From positions 2,852,001 to 2,916,000 of the forward strand of contig CM046345.1 of the NCBI GenBank assembly GCA_025403435.1: a DNA stretch of 64,000 nt. Reading direction: 5' to 3'. A model generated the notes under the pieces. It was not told the origin of the DNA and ran no database searches. It saw only the letters and a list, made by a program, of their open reading frames with translations. Numbering within the stretch: position 1 is the first letter of the stretch; each line of letters opens with the position of its first letter. This document shows, piece by piece, positions 55,901-64,000 of the stretch. The position numbers and the translations under genes are program-made. Source of the DNA: Artocarpus heterophyllus (Eukaryota; Streptophyta; Magnoliopsida; Rosales; Moraceae).

Positions 55901-56640
55901 ATATATATATTATAATTCTTAGGCCCTGGAGCACTAGAATGATTCATACAAAAGATTGTTTGCTAGTTCAATTTCCTCAACATTAGTATTATCGGGTCAC
56001 CAAGAAGGCCCTAATCGGTTACTGGGCCTAGGAAGGGCCCGAGATGAATCTTGGTTTATATAGCCTTGAAGATATCCTAGAAACCATATTATCAAACAAT
56101 ACCAAAGAAGGAAACTATATCTTTTATTTAAATTGAAGATAACAATAAGCACCTGATCTTGTTAGAATCCACAAGATTTCAAATATTCAGAGGAGATAAG
56201 CTTAATAGAAGTTCATGGCTATGTGATTAAGCCAATTAGATGGGAAACTATCTTGCATCTAAATTTAAATTGTAACAAAAGGATCATCCAATGGCCGATC
56301 TACCAAAATATAAATAGAGGCCAATTCCATGGAGCAGCCTAAGTCTAATTCATGGTATAAATTTTAGCTCTAGTTTTGTAAACAATTTTCTCATAGAGAA
56401 ACATCTCATTTCCAAGAAACTCCTAGCTGACATAGCCTTTAATTAACGTGAACTTCTATAAAATCTTTATTTATTATTGTTATTTTTCCTTGTTGTTTGT
56501 TACTTCATATGTGAGTAATTGAGCACCTCAGTGAAGAATCTAGAGAGATCTTTGCTTGATGAGTTCTACCTGTGAACAATTAGTACTAGATGGAGAGCCC
56601 AAGAATCCTCTAATATTTTTTAGAAAAATTCTCTCTATGG
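55901..56640 (+). promoter_or_regulatory. LTR or leader region with TATA box upstream of Tat-like gag
   Basis: It contains TATAAATAGAGG at 56309-56320, followed by leader-like sequence and the gag region below. It has the layout of a Tat-type gypsy 5' LTR/leader, but I could not define LTR ends. A GGGCCTAGGAAGGGCCCG-like GC patch lies near 56020-56042. Confidence 0.4.
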
Positions 56641-58496
56641 TATAATGGTGAGAATCCACACTAAATCGTCAAACCAAAAAAAAAAAAAAAAAACAATAAC
56701 AACGCTCCACCTCTGCCTCAACTTGCTCAACCGACACCACAAAATGATTTTCCTTAAGACAGAGCCTGAGAAGACCCGAACACGACCATACAGGCCTAGA
56801 TTGGGAACTTGGCTCAAAATTATAATAATTTGATGTAGACATTTACCCATATTGAAAAATGCCTGAATAATTTGCCTCAGCCAACATATAATAACCCCCC
56901 TCCTGCCCAAGGAAATGTTGACAACCTAGCAGAAGGAACTGAAGATTCTGAAGTTGTGTAGTTACTGAGAGCTCATGCCTCAACCTCTCAAGGGAGTAGA
57001 AGGGCTCAAATGAGACGCACTATTGCATAAGAAGGAGGAGTCCTTAACAGTCAAGGACGAGTTGGCTTCCTCCATTAGCACTTTGACAGAATGCTATGTT
57101 TGGCTCTGTCAATAACAAGCAGTCAAGGGACAACGAGGTGTGAGAAAAAAGATCAAAGTCCGACAAGCCCAAGGAACGCAAGATTCTTAGAGGTCAGCCA
57201 TCAGCCTTTAGGAACAACTCAAGCTAGTCCAACACACGGATAGATGGAAAACAAGGCAGGGATATAAATCCCTGGTTTTCAAAAACGTCGATGGACACCC
57301 TTTCACAGACAAAAGTCATGGCCGAACCGTTACCCCAGAACTCAAGCTCTGCAACACAGCTTTTTTTTACATCATACGCCCTAATGACCATGCATGGCTC
57401 TATGATTCAAATATAATCCTACAAGGGGCCTAGATGCCATCAAGTGCCATGCTTTTGATGTAACTCTTAACGGACTAGCATAGTGTTGGTTTTGAAAATT
57501 TAAGCCAAGATCAACTATATGCTAGTGTGACCTATACAACTCCTTTGTTACACAGTTCATGGGAAGATGGCTATAGCTAGCTTTTCACCAAAGGCTGCAA
57601 GCCACAAAGTAGGGACAATAGAGTCCTTAAAGGTACTCATCGACTGTTACATCGATGGGATGGTCTCTGTGGAATAATGCTCTGAGGAAGCTACACTTAT
57701 CTCCATGTTAAGTGGGTTATAATAGGACCTATTTAAGTTCTCTCTAGATAAAAAGCTTCCACTCACCTATTCTAAGTAGGGCCAAAAAGTATATAAATAC
57801 CAAGGAGGTGGCTTGGCTATCAACCACTACAGGCATACCATACCATGACCTTGCCATCCAAGAACCTGATATTGCTGCCTATGCTAACCTAGTAACACAA
57901 CAATCTGCTTAGCCAACCTAGAACCAGAACAATGGGAGAAATAACTAAGAGAGGAAAAACCAAAATGGTGGCAATAAAAACAATAATGGCCAAGATACCA
58001 ATAATTACTTTCCACCGCTGGAACCAGCCCTAGTACTTGTAGTTGCTCTTCTAGCACTGGCCCTTACTATAATTTTGGTGCCCAAGCTAGCACCAACATA
58101 AGAAAACTAGAGACAACGACGTCCATTCTAAAATTTTAAAACATATACTGAACTAAACATTAATATAAAGGATATTTACAATTAGGTCAAAGGCCAAAAT
58201 CTTTTGAGAAAACCTCTACCTATGAGGAAAGATTCAACAAAGAGAAACCAAAATAAACACTACTAGTTCCACATAAAGGTCAAGCATAACACGATTGAGT
58301 GTACCGACCTGAAGGATGAAATTGAAAACCTCATTAGGAGAGGATATTTATGGGAATATATCAGGGAGAATAGCTTAGGTGTTTGTGCCGATCAGAAGAA
58401 TCAGGCACCATAAGGAGGCAACAATCAATAGCCTGCATAGGTCACTAGAACTATTAACGGTGGACCATTCTTAGGACGCATAGAAGAGTTATGCCA
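56641..58496 (+). pseudogene. Gag pseudogene of a Tat-type gypsy element
   Basis: Fragments in shifting frames include an AINHYRHT-like linker with EPEQWEK (near 57900) and, most clearly, TIECTDLKDEIENLIRRGYL and WEYIRENSLGVCADQKNQAP (58293-58410). This is the C-terminal Gag segment of Tat elements (H-x-T-x-E-C-x-x-L-K-x-E-I-E-x-L-I-R-R-G). RTINGGPFLGR follows at about 58450. Stops are frequent. The element is cut at 58496 by the J LTR, so its pol is not here; the antisense Tat pol at 46370-47310 is on the other strand and not its continuation. Confidence 0.65.
56671..56691 (+). repeat. A-rich homopolymer run
   Basis: About 20 A follow TCGTCAAACC near the start of the Tat gag region. It may be a replication slip. 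It is listed because it disrupts any gag start there. Confidence 0.6.
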
Positions 58497-58805
58497 TGTA
58501 ACGCCCTGGAATTAATTAAGTGATATTAGAATGTAAAATGGTAGATTAGTGTGCCATAATGGATATTTTAAACTTAACTTGATCATCTTGTGAAATTTCT
58601 AAATTAATGTTGTTTTTGATTATTTTAATGGTTTTTAATTACGCTTAATTATTTTAAATTGTTATTTTGAATTTTTGGAAACAAAACAATTTGTCAAATA
58701 CCAACTACATCCTTTTACAAAACTGTGGGTGGCACACGGTTTCTACACAGTGAAAACCGCCCACTTTTCCCTCTATTTATACCACTTTCTCCCTCTCTTT
58801 CGCTC

Positions 58806-58870
58806 AGCTCTCTCTCTCACTCTCTCTCTCTCTCTCTCTCTCTCTTGCTTGCCTTTCTCCCTCTCGCTCT
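58806..58870 (+). repeat. CT microsatellite in the J LTR
   Basis: Long (CT)n runs with short breaks lie just after the TATA-like element. Similar CT-rich leaders occur in LTR G (about 605-650), the solo LTR at 53390-53510, and LTR I (GA-rich on the plus strand, 3000-3070). It is a common plant leader or promoter feature. Confidence 0.8.
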
Positions 58871-59345
58871 GCCTCTCTCTTTCACTCTTATTTTCTCCCA
58901 AAAATTTTTGAATTAAATCAAGCCTCAAGCATCGATTTGGTGGATTGGAGGCTCGGGAGCATGATTGAGCAACCAAAAATGCAATTTAAAGCTTCGATTC
59001 AAGGTTAGTTTTCAAATTTCAAAACTTTTTCAATTTTTCTTATATTTTGAAATTTAAGCTTATTTGAACTTAGAAAACCTTTGATCTAAGTTAGGGAAAC
59101 TTAGGACAACTAGAATCTTGTTTAGTTTCGAAATTTCAAAACTTTTCTCCATTTTTCCTAATATTTAGATTTATTCAAAATTTTTGAGCAAATCTTGTTT
59201 AAATGAGCTAAATAGTGTTCTATGTTGTTTTTATATCATCTATGATTGTTTCCCATGCCTGAGAACTGAGAAAAATAGGTTGAAATGAAGATTGGGGCTC
59301 GGGAGGCCGAGAACCAATGCCTGAAAAATTCTAGAATTTTTCTAG

Positions 59346-59548
59346 ATCAACAGGCCGAACTTCGTGTTCGGCAGGCCGGATTCATACGTCCGGAAGGCCA
59401 AACCTAGAAAAGTTCGGCCGACCAGACCTGGTTTTTCGATAGGCCGAACGATGCTGGAAAAGTTTGGCCGATCAGACCTGATTTTTCAACAAGCCGAACC
59501 GCACAATTCGGCTGACTGAACCAGGGTGACCGGCAGGCCGACCGGGCA
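59346..59548 (+). repeat. Palindrome cluster, about ten units (J LTR)
   Basis: Units include ATCAACAGGCCGAA, TTCGGCAGGCCGGA, TCCGGAAGGCCAAA, TTCGGCCGACCAGA, TTCGATAGGCCGAA, TTTGGCCGATCAGA, TTCAACAAGCCGAA, TTCGGCTGACTGAA and ACCGGCAGGCCGAC. A segment of about 45-50 bases beginning GAAAAGTTCGGCCGACCAGA is duplicated at about 59416 and 59456. Confidence 0.88.
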
Positions 59549-60710
59549 TGGTAGAATTTTGTGATTTTTCATCCGTTTTTATTGTTTTAAACCCTGATTG
59601 AAATCCCAACTTTATAAAATGGTTTTATAAGTACAAATGGCACACTAGGACACCATGAAATAGTTTAGCAACATAGAATATCTTAAACTAGATACTGATA
59701 GACCTAGTTCTATTTAAGGTCGTTCGTAGTTCTGCGGAGCTAACGTATAGCGGACCGGAATTACAGTGTGGGACACTGGCATGAGTATTGAGGTAGGACT
59801 TCTAGCCCTTTTATTTGACAACCCAGTTTCAAATGATTTTGGCCTTAAAAAGGGTTTTTATCAAAATGTTTTCAACGGTTGATTGAAAAAGGAATTTCTA
59901 TCGATTATTTTTATAAACTGTGGATTGAGGTGAATTTCATAATGAACCCCATAATGAATGTAAATGAAAATACTTGGCAAATGGGTTTTAAATAATGATA
60001 GAAATGAATATAAGGGCATGATACCATATCAGAGATCAGGTCGTGTAGCATGCGACCTTGGGGGCAGGTCCCAAAACCTAGTTGGACCACTATGATGGTG
60101 TTATACATATGGTTTGCCTAAGAAAGGAAAAATGGTATTCTTTTTGGTTGACCAATAAACAGTTTTGGTAAAAATAATTCTTATTAAATTTTATTTATGT
60201 GTTCAAGTCTACTTTCTAAATAAGTTTTCTTTTAAAATTAAATGTTTCTAAAAATCTGAGTCCTACTGAGCCTTTCGCTTATATTTTATTTGTTTTCAAA
60301 ACTTTCCCCGTCTAGGTGGATTTTAGCTTGGGTTCGGAGAAGAGTCCACAGACAGGACACAAGAAGAATAGAAGAACCTAATAGGATATTTAAGTTATAA
60401 AATCAAGGTATGTAATATTCTAATTCTCTCTCTTTACTTGGACTGTGGTTGTAATATTATATTATCGGTACTATATGTATGCACAAGATGCTGGTCAGTG
60501 GGACCTACTCTCGTATCTTTTTATTTCCTTTATTACTTTCTTATTGCTTACCATGACATCCCTATTTGTTTAATTATTATAAAATGCTTGTTTTAAAAGG
60601 TAAAATTTTCACATTTTCATAATTAATTCAAATACTTAAACTTATGTTTTAATTAAATATTAACTTAATAATTGCCACATCACCTCCCTATACTTTGGGG
60701 CATGACAGAA

Positions 60711-60722
60711 TGGTATCAGAGC
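60711..60722 (+). other. Primer-binding site of element J (initiator Met tRNA)
   Basis: TGGTATCAGAGC lies three bases after the LTR end. It is identical to that of copia A, as is common for plant gypsy elements. Confidence 0.9.
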
Positions 60723-60812
60723 TCAAGGTTATGAACCTTGGGAATTGTGCACATATAAGTACGACAATGGAATACCACTGACAGTCCAAATTTTGTTTTC
60801 AGAAGTGAGAGG

Positions 60813-61900
60813 ATGGCATCAAGACGTCGTTCGACAGCAGACGCCGAGTTTGGAAATGATGAGGGCATGATGAGAACCATGTTTGCTGCATTTTGGTAGA
60901 TGGTAGCTAGGGCAAGACTGGAGGATTCTAATATTAGTCATTGGCATACGTATTTTTAGGAATTTTGGCATGCGTCTATACCAACTTTCGATGGAAATCG
61001 GGACCTGTAAGTGACAGAATATTGGCTCGGATTCAATCGTGAAACACTTGGATACTCTTGGTGTGCCAGCTGAGTATCGAGTAGAGTTTACTGCATATAA
61101 GTTCGAAGGTGGTGCCAATACTTGGCGGAAGCAAGCTAAAGGCTTGGAAAATAATGGTAATATCTGTTGGGACAAGTTCAAGGAGCTATTCTACGATCGA
61201 TATTTTTCACAAGGGTATAGAGACCAGAAGGCAGCTGAATTCTACAGGTTGCAGTAGGATGGCTTGTTAGTTCAGGAATGTGAGGCAAAGTTTAATGAGC
61301 TAGCTAGGTTTGCTCCATCGGTAGTGGCATGGGAACGTGAAAAGTGTATTAAGTGCCAGGAAGGACTCAAGGCTCCTATTCGACGACAGGTGGTTGCCTT
61401 GCGACTCAGGAATTTTGGAAAGCTTGTGTCATCAGCAATATCAGTGGAAAATGATTATATGCAGTACTGTGAGGATCGAGCAAAGACGTCAAGAGGACCT
61501 CAGAGGAGCGATAGGAGGAGTACCAGTAGCCATCCAGCTCTGGGAAAGAACAAACAGGGTGGCATGAACAATGGTAGCAGTAGTTCATCTAGCAGCAGGC
61601 GCAGCAACCCGTATAGCTTTCACTGTCATTATTGCCAGTAGCCAGGACATATCAAGAGGAATTGCCCGATCAGGAGCGCTCGTCTAGGATCTCAGACTAG
61701 AGAAGGAGCTAGTCGTCAGCCTCAGCCCCAGACTCTACCTCTACCTCAGCAATTTATGCAGTTGTAGTTCCCTCAATTCTTTCCCCAGCAACGACCATAC
61801 TCAGCACAAGGACAACAACTGCAAAACTTCCAGCGCAATGTCCCTCAATATCGAGCACTGAGTACAGCTAGCGTGCAGTCGCCTCCGTCACAGTAGTGTT
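60813..61900 (+). pseudogene. Gag pseudogene of element J
   Basis: ATG at 60813 opens MASRRRSTADAEFGNDEG and meets TAG after FAAFW. After a frameshift near 61010, MKHLDTLGVPAEYRVEFTAY, KGLENNGNICWDKFKELFYD and YRDQKAAEFYRLQ (61039-61257) form the Retrotrans_gag core. The frame continues after one TAG with CEAKFNELARFAPSVV to 61641. The zinc knuckle reads CHYCQ.PGHIKRNC at about 61624-61666, with a TAG inside it. A Gln/Pro-rich tail follows. It is inactive, but only a few changes break it. Confidence 0.85.
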
Positions 61901-61924
61901 GGCCGACTAATCCAGGGCCTAGCA

Positions 61925-62470
61925 ATGCTGGTAGAGGAAAAGGAAAAGCCCCAGTTCAGGTTCCATGTGATGGCAATAGGGAGTTTAGATGCCCAGACTA
62001 GCAATTCGGTTGTCGATGGTACAATCCTAGTTTCTCAATCCTTAGCTGATGTTTTATTCGATACTGGTGCTACTCATTCTCTCATTTCGAGTTCTTTTGT
62101 ACATGCCTTGGGATTAGAAATGGAAGAGTTCAATGAACCCCTAGTTATAGCTTGTGTATGTAAAGCTTGTAAAATAAAGATTGGGGATGAGCTTTTGAAG
62201 AGTGATTTGATTGTACTCCCCATGAGTTCATGTGATGTAATCCTAGGAATGGACTGGCTATCCAGGTATAATGCAGTCGTAGACTACCAGCTTAAAAAAG
62301 TGACCCTAGTGTTTGATAGGGGGACGATGATCACTTACCAAGGTAGTAGTGATCGGCCAATGAGTGAGCAACTTGTGAAGACATGTCTCGGAGAATGGAA
62401 GAACCTTGCCTGTTATGCCATCCTCATGAATCTAGAAGTAGAGCCCAATGCCTCGAAAAGAAATGCAGCA
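61925..62470 (+). pseudogene. Aspartic protease of element J
   Basis: The frame is open. FHVMAIGSLDAQTSNSVVDG precedes LADVLFDTGATHSLISSSFV, with the D-T-G catalytic triad intact. SDLIVLPMSSCDVILGMDWL (the conserved ILGMDWL flap/C-terminal block) follows, then LSRYNAVVDY. The protease would process the J polyprotein. This domain alone looks intact, but it lies downstream of a broken gag. Confidence 0.85.
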
Positions 62471-63153
62471 ATCCCAGTGGCGAATGAATTTGAAGACGTC
62501 TTCCCTGACGAATTGCTAGGATTACCACCGCATCGGGAGATCGAATTTGGTATTGAGTTACTTCCAGGAACATCACCGATTTCAGTAGCACCTTATCGGA
62601 TGGTGCCGACAGAAATGAAAGAATTGAAAAAGCAACTTCAGGAGCTTGTTGATAAGTGGTATATCTGGAATAGTATGTCACCATGGAGAGCACTGGTTTT
62701 GTCCGCTAAGAAACATGATGGGACCTTAGGTTGTGTATAGACTATCGGTAGCTAAATTGGGTCACGGTAAAGAACAAGTATCCTCTGCCCAGGATTGATG
62801 AACTGTTTAATCAGTTGGGAGGTTCATGGTATTTCTCGAAGGTAAATTTGCGCTCGGGATACCTCCAGCTCAGGATTAAAGAAGAAGACATTCCTAAAAT
62901 AGCTTTTAGGACCCGGTATGGACACTTTGAGTTTCTGGTGATGTCGTTTGGGCTAACAAACACTCCAACAGCTTTCATGGATTTGATGAACAGGATATTC
63001 AGGCCTTATATAGACCAGTTCGTGATCGTGTTTATTAACGATATCCTAGTATATTCTAAGACTTGGGAGGAGTATGAGCAGCACCTCAGGATCGTGCTTC
63101 AGACTTTACGGGAGCACCAGTTATACGCCAAGAAAGAAAAGCGCGAGTTTTAG
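62471..63153 (+). pseudogene. Reverse transcriptase of element J
   Basis: EFEDVFPDELLGLPPHREIE and ISVAPYRMVPTEMKELKKQL open the RT, then SPWRALVLSAKKHDGTLG. A TAG at 62738 and a shift precede [20 protein letters not shown] and [40 protein letters not shown] and [19 protein letters not shown] follow. The catalytic box, normally FIDDIL, reads FINDIL, so the first Asp of the pair is Asn. A TAG at about 63151 ends the frame. Confidence 0.88.
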
Positions 63154-63830
63154 TTAACAGAAGTTAAGTTTCTAGGTCATGTCATCTCCAAGCAAGGTAT
63201 TTCAGTGGATCCATCCAAGATAGAAGCCATAGTGGAATGGAAAAGGCCAAGGAATGTAGCAGAAATCTGTAGCTTCTTGGGACTTGCAGGATACTATAGG
63301 AAATTTGTGAAGGATTTCTCGAAGATCGTAGTGCCGCTGACAAGATTAAACGGGAAGAACGTTAGGTTCAAATGGGATGAAGAATGTGAGTTTGCTTTTC
63401 AGGAATTAAAGAATCGGTTGACTTCAGCCCTCGTATTGGTTATTCCTAACAGTGATGAGCCGTACGAGGTTTACACATATGCTTCAGTACATGGGCTTGG
63501 ATGTGTATTGATGCAACATGGACGTATGATGGCGTATGGATCGAGACAGCTATGACCTCATGAGCGAAACTACCCTACTCATGACTTAGAGCTCGCAGTG
63601 GTGATTCACGTGTTGAAGATCTGGAGGTGTTATTTGTATGGGGCAACATTTCAAGTTTTCTCTAACCACAAGAGTTTGAGGTATTTGTTCACTCAGAGGG
63701 ATCTAAACTTGAGACAACAAAGGTGGATGGAATACATGGAGGATTATGATTTCGCGCTACAGTACCATCCTGGGAAGGCCTTGTGGTTACGGATACACTT
63801 AGCAGGAAATCTTTAGGGATTCTTGCTTGC
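63154..63830 (+). pseudogene. RT connection and RNase H of element J
   Basis: [20 protein letters not shown] and [20 protein letters not shown] (connection) lead to [20 protein letters not shown]. The RNase H start [18 protein letters not shown] has YTYAS where YTDAS is usual, so its first acidic residue is lost. After a [23 protein letters not shown] and [20 protein letters not shown] follow, where SNHKS replaces [25 protein letters not shown] and YHPGKA are conserved. A shift then precedes the VADALSRK-type linker near 63785-63815. Confidence 0.85.
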
Positions 63831-64000
63831 TTGGCTCTTGAAGATTGTAAGGAGATGCGACAGTGAGTGAATACAGACTGCAGTATTATGAAGGCTATGA
63901 TGGAGCTTTGGTGTACCATATGGAGATGACCCCAGCTCTTATTCAGATGGTGAAATAGAATCAATGGTAGGACCAGCAATTGCTGGGAATTTGGACATAG
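63831..64000 (+). pseudogene. Linker to integrase of element J, incomplete
   Basis: The sequence after the [24 protein letters not shown] segment matches the spacer before gypsy integrase. The window ends before the integrase zinc finger. Confidence 0.5.

Larger units (their letters stand above)
58497..60707 (+). repeat. 5' LTR of element J
   Basis: It starts TGTAACGCCCTGG and ends GGGGCATGACA (2,211 bp). A TATA-like CTATTTATACC lies at about 58773-58783, followed by a CT-repeat leader (58806-58870). The palindrome cluster is at 59346-59548, about 570 bases downstream of TATA and so probably within the transcript. Confidence 0.85.
58497..64000 (+). mobile_element. Gypsy element J, 5' LTR to RNase H, cut by window edge
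   Basis: A Ty3/gypsy retrotransposon in plus orientation: 5' LTR 58497-60707, primer site 60711, gag from 60813, then protease, RT, RNase H. Integrase and 3' LTR lie beyond the window. The order protease-RT-RNase H before integrase is the gypsy order. Gag, protease and RT are each broken by few changes, so J is younger than the copia copies. Motifs suggest the Del/Tekay type; the chromodomain that would confirm it is out of view. Confidence 0.88.

Noticed and set aside
46370..58496. One Tat element with gag at 56641-58496 and pol at 46370-47310
   Set aside because: The two parts lie on opposite strands and are separated by element F and the solo LTR, so they are remains of different copies.
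58675..58976. Open frames on both strands rich in Ser/Leu or Arg/Glu
   Set aside because: They are translations of the CT microsatellite in the J LTR.

Overview
This is a stretch of nuclear heterochromatin from a seed plant, most likely an angiosperm. It consists almost entirely of nested, decayed LTR retrotransposons, with pieces of chloroplast DNA, a CACTA DNA-transposon remnant and a LINE fragment between them. The plant assignment rests on Ty1/copia and Ty3/gypsy proteins with plant-type initiator-Met primer sites, on plastid ycf3, rpl2, trnG-GCC and trnC-GCA pieces, and on the A+T-rich, stop-ridden sequence. I see no intact host gene.

Layout. (1) 1-8446: the 3' end of copia element C and its 3' LTR. 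That LTR is split by a gypsy-type solo LTR (G, 365-6644, flanked by ACACG on both sides), which itself contains an antisense solo LTR (I, about 764-3782). (2) 8447-10144: a 5'-truncated copia LTR (D). (3) 10145-17339 plus 26988-27228: degenerate copia element E, whose 3' LTR is split by copia element A (17340-26987, flanked by GAAAT). A is the best preserved element: two LTRs of about 2.0 kb, a primer site, and gag-protease-integrase-RT-RNase H with several stops. (4) 27229-33420: a gypsy LTR remnant, about 4.2 kb of unrecognisable decayed sequence, and an antisense LTR-like promoter. (5) 33426-42562: antisense copia element B, whose gag start is replaced by a chimeric plastid block (38998-39924). 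(6) 42563-44917: remains of a CACTA transposon with a Ulp1-type protease domain and a diagnostic right terminus. (7) 44918-46330: a second plastid block with a trnC pseudogene. (8) 46370-47310: antisense Tat-type gypsy protease/RT. (9) 47311-55453: antisense gypsy element F with very long LTRs and a 1.7-kb interior; its 5' LTR holds a 2,008-bp solo LTR (53178-55185, flanked by CCTTT). (10) 55454-58496: a LINE RT fragment, then a Tat-like leader and gag. (11) 58497-64000: gypsy element J, with a full 5' LTR, primer site, gag, protease, RT and RNase H, cut by the window edge.

The main unexplained signal is a 14-bp palindrome, TTCGGCAGGCCGAA, and decayed forms of it. It occurs in clusters of about 3-8 units in the LTRs or leaders of at least four otherwise unrelated families: the copia C/D/E/A/B family, gypsy J, the 53-kb solo LTR and solo LTR I. 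It sits in different places in each (upstream of TATA, in the transcribed LTR, or between primer site and gag). It is not coding and is not a known LTR landmark. It looks like a short cis element acquired repeatedly or exchanged between families, with possible roles as a protein-binding site, an RNA dimerisation hairpin or a methylation target.
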